Assembly (NCBI RefSeq): GCF_002858765.1
Contig: NZ_PJRP01000006.1
Span: 257,461 to 311,277, forward strand
DNA length: 53,817 nt
Direction: 5' to 3'
Origin: Cupriavidus pauculus
GTDB lineage: Bacteria > Pseudomonadota > Gammaproteobacteria > Burkholderiales > Burkholderiaceae
The notes under the pieces were generated by a model that saw only the letters and a list, made by a program, of their open reading frames with translations, made no database searches and had not been told where the DNA came from. A program made the translations under genes and the position numbers. Below are positions 25,634 through 33,133 of this stretch, piece by piece; the stretch's first letter is position 1; each line of letters opens with the position of its first letter.

Positions 25634-26557
25634 TCAGGCGGTCATACCAAAACCTGATAGCTCGGGGGGTAGGGATGCCGTTTCGGTAGCGATGACCTCG
25701 ATCATCCGCGCCGTAAATCGGTCCACCAGCACATTGGCCGGCCGGTTGCGGGCCAGCAGCAGGTAGCTGACGAACGGGATCTGCGGCCGGAATGGCCGGA
25801 TGACGACCTCGGCTGCATGCATGCGGGCGACCAGCGGATTGACGATGCCGACCCCCAGGCCGAGCCCGACCATCTTGCAGATGGTGGCGCCGTAGGGCGT
25901 CTCGAAGTGCATCACGCGGCGGTCGTCGCTGGCGAACGCGGCGTCCACGGCGGCGCGCAGGCCATCGCCATGGCTCATCGAAATGAACGTCTCGCCGGCC
26001 AGGTCGGCGGGCGTGATGGCGTCGCGCTCGGCAAGCCGGTGCCCCGGTGGCAGCACGCAACAGCCCGACAGTTCGGCCACGGGCTGGGCTTCGGTCACGG
26101 CGGCGGGCGGCAGGAACGATACGAGCCCCAGGTCGCAGTAGCGGCTGCCCACGTGGTCGGCCACCAGCTGGGTGCTGCCCGTTTCCATCGCCACGTTGAC
26201 ATCGGGGTACTCGGCGTGGAACCGCTGCAGGACCAGCGGCAGCACGGTCATCGCCAGCGACGGCACCGTGGCAATGCGCAGCCGGCCCTTGCCGAACTGG
26301 CGGATATTGCGCGCGGCGTCCTTGAGGGCGTCAAGGCCGACGAAGGCGCGCTCGACCTCGCGCACGAAGGCCAGCCCTTCCTCGGTGGGATGCAGGCGGC
26401 CCGCGGTGCGCGTGAACAGCGTCAGGCCGGTGGAGTATTCGAGTTGCGCGATGAGCCGGCTCACGTTCGGCTGCGACGTATAGAGCTCGGTGGCCGCCGC
26501 AGTCATCGAGCCGGAACGCATGACTGCCTGGAACGCGTGGATTTCCTTGAACTTCAT
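25634..26557 (-). CDS. LysR-family regulator (OccR/NocR-like)
   Basis: A 307-residue LTTR. The winged HTH is FKEIHAFQAVMRSGSMTAAA and LYTSQPNVSRLIAQLE, and the effector-binding domain follows (GRLRIATVPSLAMTVLPLVL and the later GLGLGVGIVNPL). The HTH resembles the opine-catabolism regulators OccR/NocR, which fits the opine-oxidase-like genes downstream on the same strand. The ATG at 26557 follows GAGG by 8 bases; an in-frame upstream start (26599) has none. Unlike many LTTRs it is co-directional with, not divergent from, its probable targets. Confidence 0.9.
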   Translation of the reverse strand: MKFKEIHAFQAVMRSGSMTAAATELYTSQPNVSRLIAQLEYSTGLTLFTRTAGRLHPTEEGLAFVREVERAFVGLDALKDAARNIRQFGKGRLRIATVPSLAMTVLPLVLQRFHAEYPDVNVAMETGSTQLVADHVGSRYCDLGLVSFLPPAAVTEAQPVAELSGCCVLPPGHRLAERDAITPADLAGETFISMSHGDGLRAAVDAAFASDDRRVMHFETPYGATICKMVGLGLGVGIVNPLVARMHAAEVVIRPFRPQIPFVSYLLLARNRPANVLVDRFTARMIEVIATETASLPPELSGFGMTA

Positions 26558-26656
26558 GCCAGGGGCCTCAGGAAGATAGCTGCGGCGATGGTATAGCAAA
26601 TCCGTATGGAGGGCCCCTGGAAACGGATTGACTGGTATGGCGAGCCGTCGTCTGCG

Positions 26657-27331
26657 CTAGCTGGCAGGTGGCTCGGGTGGCGCGGAAGGCGCCCAGAGGA
26701 TGTCTTGTAGCGGCGCGCGCTTGCGCCAGCCTTCCTGTTCGAGCATCGGCGCCTCGTAGAAGGCGGGCACCGGCCCCAGGCAAAGCAGCCCGAACGGTTT
26801 CGCGCCAGGCGGCAGGCCAAGCTCCTGCGCCAGCGCAACGGGATCGAACATCGATACCCAACCCAGGCCGAGGTTTTCGGCACGCGCGGCGAGCCAGAGG
26901 TTCTGTACCGCGCACGCGGCGGAAGCCCAGGCCATTTCGGCTGGCATGCTGCGGCGGCCGAAGACCGTGCCGTCGTCAGGCGCCAGAATCACCGCCAGCA
27001 GCTCGGCGCAGTCGCGAATGCCCTCGACCTTGAGCCGCAGGAATTCGGTGCCGCGTTCGCCCAGTTCCTGTGCCGTGGCCTGCCGTTCGGCTTCCACCAG
27101 CGGCACCAGGCGTGCGCGCCAGGCCGGTGTGCTCAGGCGCATGAACCGCCACGGTTGCATCATGCCAACCGAAGGCGCCTGATGGGCCGCGCACAGCAGG
27201 CGTTCCAGCTGGTCATCGGGCAGGCAGGGCCTCGGCGTAAAGTGCCGGCAGTCGCGCCGCAGCGCCAGGATGCGGTACAGCGCGGCGCGCTCGGTATCGT
27301 CGACGTGAGGGCCGGGCCCGGTGTCTGCCAT
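26657..27331 (-). CDS. bluB: 5,6-dimethylbenzimidazole synthase
   Basis: A 224-residue nitroreductase-fold flavoenzyme of the BluB family, which breaks down FMNH2 with oxygen to the lower ligand of cobalamin. Diagnostic segments are RRDCRHFTPRP, APSVGMMQPWRFMRL, AENLGLGWVSMFDP and the C-terminal WRKRAPLQDI. The ATG at 27331 lies only 4 bases after the stop of the redoxin gene, with no Shine-Dalgarno, so coupled translation is likely. No other cobalamin gene and no recognisable cobalamin riboswitch is nearby. Confidence 0.9.
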   Translation of the reverse strand: MADTGPGPHVDDTERAALYRILALRRDCRHFTPRPCLPDDQLERLLCAAHQAPSVGMMQPWRFMRLSTPAWRARLVPLVEAERQATAQELGERGTEFLRLKVEGIRDCAELLAVILAPDDGTVFGRRSMPAEMAWASAACAVQNLWLAARAENLGLGWVSMFDPVALAQELGLPPGAKPFGLLCLGPVPAFYEAPMLEQEGWRKRAPLQDILWAPSAPPEPPAS

Positions 27332-27335
27332 GGGA

Positions 27336-27917
27336 TCAGGGTGATGTCGTGTGGACGGCGCAGGCGCCCGATGCGCAATCGTCGCCCGGCGTGCCGGTGG
27401 GATGGCTGGAGGATCGTGCGGAAGCGCCGGCCTGATCTGCGCGGGCTTCCAGCACCAGTTCGGCAATGTCGGCGCCCAGCGTCAGGTCGCTGACCGAGCC
27501 AAAGTACTGCCGGCGCAGGTGTCCGCGTGCGTCGATCAGGACCAGCGTCGGCGTGCCGCGCATGGCGTAGGCCTGCATGGTCAGCGGGATGTCGCCTTGG
27601 TCGGCGGGCATGTCCACGCCAACCGGAAACGGCAGCCGGTATTCGTGCAGAAACGCGCGCAGTGCCGTGGGCGTCATGGCGTCGTGGTGCTCGAATACGG
27701 TGTGCAGGCCGATGACGGCGACCTCGGAAGACGGAAACGTCTGATGGACCCGCAGCGCCTGGGGCAAGCCGTGCGACACGCAGCCCGGGCACAGCATCTG
27801 AAACGCTTCCAGAACAATGACCTTGCCGCGCAGGGCTTCGATCGAGAGGGGACGGTCAGTGTTGAACCACTGCTGGACGGCCCAGGCGGGTGCGGGCTGT
27901 GGACGAAATTCGCTCAT
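27336..27917 (-). CDS. Thioredoxin-fold (redoxin/TlpA-like) protein
   Basis: A 193-residue thioredoxin-fold protein with the redox motif CPGC in FQMLCPGCVSHGLPQ and the cis-Pro loop GTPTLVLID. There is no signal peptide, so it is probably cytoplasmic. The C-terminus carries an extra DDCASGACAVH tail with two more cysteines, which could be a resolving or metal-binding pair. The ATG at 27917 follows GGAG by 9 bases; an ATG 21 bases earlier lacks one. It is upstream of and coupled to bluB. Confidence 0.85.
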   Translation of the reverse strand: MSEFRPQPAPAWAVQQWFNTDRPLSIEALRGKVIVLEAFQMLCPGCVSHGLPQALRVHQTFPSSEVAVIGLHTVFEHHDAMTPTALRAFLHEYRLPFPVGVDMPADQGDIPLTMQAYAMRGTPTLVLIDARGHLRRQYFGSVSDLTLGADIAELVLEARADQAGASARSSSHPTGTPGDDCASGACAVHTTSP

Positions 27918-27990
27918 GGTGGGGATCTCCGGCTGCATGACTGCGGCAGTATGCGGCGGCGAAACCTCCGTGAAATGGCGATTCGTCCAG

Positions 27991-28030
27991 AAAAACAGCC
28001 CGTTCGTACGCGGTTGCGTGCGACGGGCTG
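27991..28030 (-). terminator. Intrinsic terminator of the proQ-type gene
   Basis: On the minus strand CAGCCCGT pairs with ACGGGCTG (plus-strand positions 28023-28030 and 27996-28003), followed at once by TTTTT. It begins 18 bases after the stop codon of the ProQ-domain gene. Confidence 0.8.
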
Positions 28031-28048
28031 CTGGGGTGCCTTCGCGCC

Positions 28049-28765
28049 TTATTCGGGCTGGGCAGGTGCGTCCGGTGCGGCCGGCGTAACGACGGGCACC
28101 TCAGCGGGCGAAGCGGCAGGCACGGCAGCGGGCGCAGCGGCGGCCGTGTCGGCCGGCGCGGCTTCCTGCTGGACGGCCGCTTGCGGCTCGGCCTGAGGCG
28201 CCGCCTGCTGGGCCGGATTCTGCGCGGCCGGCTTCTGCTGTGCCGGTTTCTGCTTCGGACGGGCGGAGCGCAGCTGGCGGCCGCGTGCCGCATCGGCCTC
28301 GGTCACCTCGCCGGCCGGCTGGCCAGCCAGATCCAGTCGCGGGGCGCCTTGCGTCAGGCTGGCCCAGTAGCGGGCGCCACGGCACCAGGTGCGGATCGCA
28401 TCGCGCAGCTCGGCTTCGGACAGGCCCAGTTCGGTGGCGTGCGTCAGCAGATCGTCGAAAACACCGATCTTGAGCGGCACCTTGGGCGCCGGGTTCTTCG
28501 GGAACGCCAGCGGAAATTTCTTCTGCAGCTTGCCGATATTGCGCACCACCGGATCGACAGGTGTCGACGGCTTGGCCGGCGCGGCCGCCTGGCCGGTCGG
28601 TTTCGCGGCCGGCTTTGCACCCGGTTTTGCGCCCGGCTTGTGCGGCCGCGACGGTTTGTTTGGCTTGGCGGCAGGCGCAGGCTGGCGCGGGGCTTTCTCG
28701 CGCGCCTCTTTCTTTGCCTGCTCGGCCAGTTTTGCCCTCAGTCCTGCCAGTTGTTCAAAACCCAT
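28049..28765 (-). CDS. proQ: ProQ/FinO-domain RNA-binding protein
   Basis: A 238-residue RNA chaperone. The FinO-conserved domain lies at about residues 68-150, with KLQKKFPLAFPKNPAPKVPLK, GVFDDLLTHA and IRTWCRGARYWASL. It is flanked by a basic Lys/Pro/Ala-rich N-terminal linker and an Ala/Pro/Gln-rich low-complexity C-terminal tail. Proteins of this family bind structured RNAs and sRNAs. The C-terminal Tudor-like domain of E. coli ProQ is absent, which is usual for shorter beta-proteobacterial forms. It is transcribed alone, ending at the terminator just downstream. Confidence 0.9.
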   Translation of the reverse strand: MGFEQLAGLRAKLAEQAKKEAREKAPRQPAPAAKPNKPSRPHKPGAKPGAKPAAKPTGQAAAPAKPSTPVDPVVRNIGKLQKKFPLAFPKNPAPKVPLKIGVFDDLLTHATELGLSEAELRDAIRTWCRGARYWASLTQGAPRLDLAGQPAGEVTEADAARGRQLRSARPKQKPAQQKPAAQNPAQQAAPQAEPQAAVQQEAAPADTAAAAPAAVPAASPAEVPVVTPAAPDAPAQPE

Positions 28766-28936
28766 TGCTCTAGCTCAGTCAAACGACGCGGGATTATAGC
28801 TCGTATCCCGCCAGGGTCAGGTTGTGAAGTGGAAATCGCTGCCGACCGGGTAGGCAAGGGTGCGGAAATGTGCAGCGCACGCGGCTGGAGCATATTGCGC
28901 CGGCGCGCGCTGCGGACGGCTGGTTGGGCCTGGCGC

Positions 28937-31306
28937 CTACATGTCGAACTGGGCCGACAGCCAGACCGTGCGGGGGCGGCCAGGCCAGGCACCGTTGATG
29001 CTCGGATCGCCCGCTGCCCAATAGCGTTTGTCGGTCAGGTTCTGGATCGTCAGGGCGAATGTGGTGCGATAGTCGGCGAGCTTCGTCGTGTAGCGCGCGC
29101 CGGCGTCAAACCGCGTGTAGCCAGCCATCCAGCTTGTGTTTTGGGCGTTGAGCGCCCGCCGGCCCACGTAGTACACCCCGCCATTCACGCTCAGGCCCGG
29201 CAACGCGGCGATCCGGTAGTCCAGGTAGGTGCTGGCCTGGAAGCTGGGTACATCGGCGATGCGCTTGCCGGCAACCGTGGGGTCGCCCGGGTTGTCCGCT
29301 TCCGTGTGCAGAAACGCGAGCCCGCTCACGATCGACAGCCCGCTGCCAATTCTGCCGTTGGCCGTCAGTTCCACGCCCTGATGCCGCTGCACGCCGCCCT
29401 GCACCGTGAAGTGGTCGGCATTGACGTATTGCAGCGTCTTTTCCAGGCGGAAGATGGCGCCGGTCAGCAGCAGGTTGTCGGTGACGCGCGACTTGACGCC
29501 GAACTCGTACTGTTTGGTCTTGAGCGGCGCCAGGTTTTCGCCCGCGTTGTTGGTGTCGTAGCCCGCCGGCCCCGGCTGCTCGAAGCCTTCGGCATAGCTG
29601 ACATAGGTCGATACGCTGGGCAGGGGCTTGAACGTGAGGGCGAACGATGGCGCATTGACGCTCGCTTCCTGGGTCGTGTTGTTGCCAGAGGCCGGAAAGC
29701 TGTCGTTCTTGTAGCGGATATGGCGCAGGCCAAGCAGGACATCCCATTTCGGCGTGAGCGAGATCACATCGCTCACGAAGATGCTGGGCTGGTAGTTCTT
29801 TGAAATATTGTGTCTGGGAAACGTCAGGTTCCCGGGCGCGGGGGCGTAGACGGGCTGGTAGATATTCCCGACGGTCGTATCCAGGACGGTGAAGCCCGAT
29901 TCCACCGCCTCGAAATTGCGCGTCGACAGGCCTGCAACAAGCTGGTGGGCAATGGGCCCGGTCCTGAATTTGCCGGTGACATACGTGTCGGTGGAGAGCA
30001 CCCGGAAGTTCTGATCCGGATTCAGGTAGATATCGCCCGACAGGATGTCGCCGTTCCTGGCAACGTTATAGATGTCCGGAAATGCCGCGACCCGCGCGTT
30101 GTAGGACTGGGCCACGCGGCTGGTGACCTTCCAGTCGTCGTTGAAGCGATAGTTGAAATCGGCGCCGATGTTGTAGGTCCTGGTTTCGTACTGCAGCCAT
30201 GGCTGGCCGAGCAGAATCCGGGGGGTGACCGGCGACGGCAGCGTGCCATCCGGGTACGGACCAACGGCCGGTTGCGCCGCGATCTTCCGGTTCTGATAGT
30301 CGAAGTTGAGCTGGAGCAGCGCCTGGGGCGTGATGGCCCAGTCGAACGCACCGGCGATGAAGGTCCGCGACGTGTCGCCGTTGTGCCCGAAGTTGCCGAG
30401 CTTCTCGCCCGCGACATTGAGCCGGTAGCCGAAGCGGCCATCGGCCAGCGGGCCACCGATGTCGGCGCTGGCGTAGTAGCCGTCATGGTCGCGAATCCCG
30501 GTCTTGATGCTGGCAAAGCGGTCGCGCGTCGGGCGCTTGATGACGTAGTTGATGGTGCCGCCCGGCGAGTTGATGCCGTAGAGGAAGCCGGACGGGCCTT
30601 TCAGCACGTCGATCTGCTCGATATTCTCCAGCGGGATTTCGTAATAGGGCGCCACGGACATGCCGTCGCGGCGAATCGTATTGGTCCAGTCCACAAAGAA
30701 ACCCCGAATCCGTACGGTCTCGTAGGCGCCGGCCTGGGTCGCATCCTGGATCGACGGGTCGTTCTTGAGCACGTCCATCAGCGTTCGGGCGTCCTGGCTG
30801 TTCATCAACTCCGCGTTGTACGACTGGACGGAAAATGGCACCTCTTCGGGTTGCCGCTCGCCCAGGGCCCCCATGTTGATGCCGGGGCTGGCGAACAGGG
30901 CAGGGCGGATGCCTTGCACTTCCACGGTCGGCAGCGTGGCGTCCGTCTTCGTGGGAGCGGAGGCTGGTGCCGGCGCGCTGACGGCGTACGACTGTCCGCC
31001 CATGCTGCGCGCCGACATGCCGCTGCCGGCCAGCAGCTTGTCCAGCGCATCCGGAACGGACAGCTTGCCGCTGACCGCCGGTGCCTGGCGCGGCTTGGCC
31101 GCCTCGGTAGCAAAGACGATCTGTGCCCCCGACTGGCGTCCCAACGCGCGAAGCGCCTGATCCAGCGGCTGCGCAGGAATATCGATGTCGTAGACCTGGC
31201 TTTGCGCGCTGGCGTGAATGGACACGACGGCCATGGAAGCGGCGGCCACCAGCCGCAGCGCGCACGGGCCAAGCCCGGCCCTGCGGGCGTGGAAAATTCC
31301 TTGCAT
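28937..31306 (-). CDS. TonB-dependent siderophore receptor with STN signalling domain (FpvA/FecA-type)
   Basis: A 789-residue outer-membrane receptor. After a signal peptide (LVAAASMAVVSIHASAQ) comes an STN/secretin-like signalling domain (about residues 40-110, VYDIDIPAQPLDQALRALGR), then the plug (EVPFSVQSYNAELMNSQDAR, VRIRGFFVDW, DVLKGPSGFLYGINSPGG) and a 22-strand barrel ending in aromatic residues (LSAQFDM). The STN domain means it signals ligand binding to the FecR-like protein encoded just upstream. The ATG at 31306 follows GGGGAAA at about 7 bases. Which ferric siderophore it takes up is unknown. It belongs to the operon sigma - FecR - receptor. Confidence 0.95.
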   Translation of the reverse strand: MQGIFHARRAGLGPCALRLVAAASMAVVSIHASAQSQVYDIDIPAQPLDQALRALGRQSGAQIVFATEAAKPRQAPAVSGKLSVPDALDKLLAGSGMSARSMGGQSYAVSAPAPASAPTKTDATLPTVEVQGIRPALFASPGINMGALGERQPEEVPFSVQSYNAELMNSQDARTLMDVLKNDPSIQDATQAGAYETVRIRGFFVDWTNTIRRDGMSVAPYYEIPLENIEQIDVLKGPSGFLYGINSPGGTINYVIKRPTRDRFASIKTGIRDHDGYYASADIGGPLADGRFGYRLNVAGEKLGNFGHNGDTSRTFIAGAFDWAITPQALLQLNFDYQNRKIAAQPAVGPYPDGTLPSPVTPRILLGQPWLQYETRTYNIGADFNYRFNDDWKVTSRVAQSYNARVAAFPDIYNVARNGDILSGDIYLNPDQNFRVLSTDTYVTGKFRTGPIAHQLVAGLSTRNFEAVESGFTVLDTTVGNIYQPVYAPAPGNLTFPRHNISKNYQPSIFVSDVISLTPKWDVLLGLRHIRYKNDSFPASGNNTTQEASVNAPSFALTFKPLPSVSTYVSYAEGFEQPGPAGYDTNNAGENLAPLKTKQYEFGVKSRVTDNLLLTGAIFRLEKTLQYVNADHFTVQGGVQRHQGVELTANGRIGSGLSIVSGLAFLHTEADNPGDPTVAGKRIADVPSFQASTYLDYRIAALPGLSVNGGVYYVGRRALNAQNTSWMAGYTRFDAGARYTTKLADYRTTFALTIQNLTDKRYWAAGDPSINGAWPGRPRTVWLSAQFDM

Positions 31307-31428
31307 CACGATTTCCCCTGAATTGCTAGTTATTTGAAGCTCCCGACCTGGGCAGCTCAGGGGTTGGCGCATGTCGCCATCAGGATGTTGATGTCTGTTA
31401 CAAAAAATGGCGGAGCCAGTCGTTAGCG

Positions 31429-32286
31429 CTACCGCTTCGAGATCGTGACGGTCCCGTCCGGGAGTCGCGTGACGGCGACCGGGAGCATGGCAGGCAGGGC
31501 GTCAATCAGCGGCTCAAGCCTGCCGATATCAAAGTCGCCAGACAGCCGCAGTGCGCCGACATCTTCGTCGCGCAGGCGGATCGGGGCGACCCGGTACCGC
31601 TGCAATTCGGCAACCAGCGTGCGCAGCGGCGTGCCGTCCAGAACCAGGCGGCCGTCGGCCCAGGTTGCGCTGTCTGGATGCATGGCACGTTCGGTCATGG
31701 CGCCACTGCCGGAAACCTCGATCGTCCGCCCCGCCAGCAGGGACACCGCCTGGCGTGCGGTGGGGGTCGACACGGCGACCTCGCCCTCCAGCACGGCGAT
31801 GTCGACCGCGCGCGCCGGGTCATCGGGAAGGCGTCGCACATTGAATACCGTGCCGATGTCCAGGATGGTGGCATTGCCGGCCTGCACGACGAACTTGCGC
31901 CAGCCGTGAGACACCGTGAAGCGGGCCTCGCCCTGTTCCAGAATGACGCGCTGGCTGCGCAGGTGGTTTTCGACCACTGCGACCGAATGGGTATTGAGCT
32001 GGATGGTCGAACCGTCGCGGAGCGTCCAGGTGGTTCTTTCGCCAATGCGGGTGGCAAGCTGCGATGTCTGCCACGCCGGGTCGATCGTCCATAGCGCGGC
32101 AGTCAATACGCCGATTGCCGCGACGGTCGAGCCGATAGTGCGCCGACGTCGGCGCTGACCGTAGGCGCGCGCCTGCTTGAGCAGTGCATCCTTGCTCGGG
32201 TAATGCCCGACGAGCGCTTCCTTGAACGCGGCCAGCGGGTCGCCCGGCGTTGCGGGCGAACTGGGGGGATCAACTCGTCTTTTCAT
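31429..32286 (-). CDS. FecR-family anti-sigma/signal transducer
   Basis: A 285-residue inner-membrane transducer. The short cytoplasmic N-terminus (1-50), which should hold the sigma factor, is followed by one transmembrane segment (about 52-68, STVAAIGVLTAALWTI) and a periplasmic FecR domain: TWTLRDGSTIQLNTHSVAVV, VILEQGEARFTVSH, VFNVRRL and VLEGEVAVSTP. A C-terminal STN-like part (RLSGDFDIGRLEPLIDALPAMLPV) contacts the receptor. Its start overlaps the sigma gene by 17 bases. The set matches the FecI-FecR-FecA cell-surface signalling pathway. Confidence 0.93.
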   Translation of the reverse strand: MKRRVDPPSSPATPGDPLAAFKEALVGHYPSKDALLKQARAYGQRRRRRTIGSTVAAIGVLTAALWTIDPAWQTSQLATRIGERTTWTLRDGSTIQLNTHSVAVVENHLRSQRVILEQGEARFTVSHGWRKFVVQAGNATILDIGTVFNVRRLPDDPARAVDIAVLEGEVAVSTPTARQAVSLLAGRTIEVSGSGAMTERAMHPDSATWADGRLVLDGTPLRTLVAELQRYRVAPIRLRDEDVGALRLSGDFDIGRLEPLIDALPAMLPVAVTRLPDGTVTISKR

Positions 32287-32884
32287 CGGGAAAGTGCGTT
32301 GGCCTGATAGCGGACGATGCGCGGGATACCTCGTGTGCCTGTGCCGGGGGATCTTCGGAGGCGCCGCGACCGGTGCCAAAGTCCAGCAGGGGACGCAGGG
32401 TGGACATCGCGCGCATGACGTGGCGGGCGACCATGTTTCTTGAGATACCCAGTGCCTCGGCAATGTCCGCCTGAGGCATGTCGTGCAGCCGGTGCAGCAG
32501 AAAGACCTGTTGGCATCGGGGCGGCAGGCTGTCGATGGCCTGGCGGATCAGGTCGAACTGCTGGCGCCAAAGCAGCTGCTCCTGCGGGCCGATTGTCTGC
32601 GCTGCATCGGCGAAATGCGTTTCGGCCTGGGCAATGATGGTGGCGTGGCTGGCCTCGGCCCGCTGGCGGTCGATGGCGCGATATAGCGAGGCGCGGCGCA
32701 GCAGCGCCAATGGCTGACGGGCCGTCGTGCGGCTCGGGCGTTCCAGCAACTGCACGCACAGGTCGTGCACGACGTCGCGGGCAAACGCACGGCCCGAGAA
32801 TCTGCGACGCACATGATCGACAAGGTCCTCGTAGTGTCGGACCAGCGTCGTCAGCAGGGTCGGGTTGTCTGGCAATGGCGTCAC
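32270..32884 (-). CDS. FecI-like ECF sigma factor
   Basis: A 204-residue ECF sigma factor of the iron-starvation group. Region 2 is EDLVDHVRRRFSGRAFARDVVHDL and region 4 is SLPPRCQQVFLLHRLHDMPQ with ADIAEALGISRNMVARHV. A C-terminal tail of about 35 residues goes beyond the usual end. The start is GTG at 32884, with no clear ribosome binding site; no better start is in frame. A Fur-box-like sequence lies 53 bases upstream. It should direct transcription of the downstream receptor gene when the receptor signals through FecR. Confidence 0.9.
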   Translation of the reverse strand: MTPLPDNPTLLTTLVRHYEDLVDHVRRRFSGRAFARDVVHDLCVQLLERPSRTTARQPLALLRRASLYRAIDRQRAEASHATIIAQAETHFADAAQTIGPQEQLLWRQQFDLIRQAIDSLPPRCQQVFLLHRLHDMPQADIAEALGISRNMVARHVMRAMSTLRPLLDFGTGRGASEDPPAQAHEVSRASSAIRPTHFPDEKTS

Positions 32885-32936
32885 GAGCGGGCGCGGCGAA
32901 GGTGGGGGTAGCGGGCAGGGCGAACTGCGGATGGAT

Positions 32937-32955
32937 CTAAATGATAAGCATTATC
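32937..32955. promoter_or_regulatory. Fur box upstream of the sigma-FecR-receptor operon
   Basis: CTAAATGATAAGCATTATC matches the 19-bp Fur consensus GATAATGATAATCATTATC at 15 of 19 positions. It is AT-rich within a GC-rich surrounding and lies 53 bases before the sigma start codon. It indicates iron repression of the signalling operon. Confidence 0.8.
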
Positions 32956-33094
32956 GTTATTGTGCGCAGCTAGTTTCTGCCGGGCGTCTCATTTTTGCCA
33001 ACCGATCCGCTGGCCAGCGCGGTCGAACGGGATCGAAGCCGCGGCCGCCCCCACGACGCGTTGGCTTCCAGCCAGGCACGGCGCAAGGGCGGGC

Positions 33095-33122
33095 AAGGGC
33101 TCCGGAAAGCGTCGGAGCCCTT
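33095..33122 (-). terminator. Hairpin after the Fiu-like receptor gene
   Basis: AAGGGCTCCG (33095-33104) and CGGAGCCCTT (33113-33122) form a perfect 10-bp stem with an 8-base loop, starting 12 bases after the stop of the receptor gene. No long U-tract follows, but position and stem strength support a terminator. Confidence 0.65.
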
Positions 33123-33133
33123 GGGGGTGCGCG

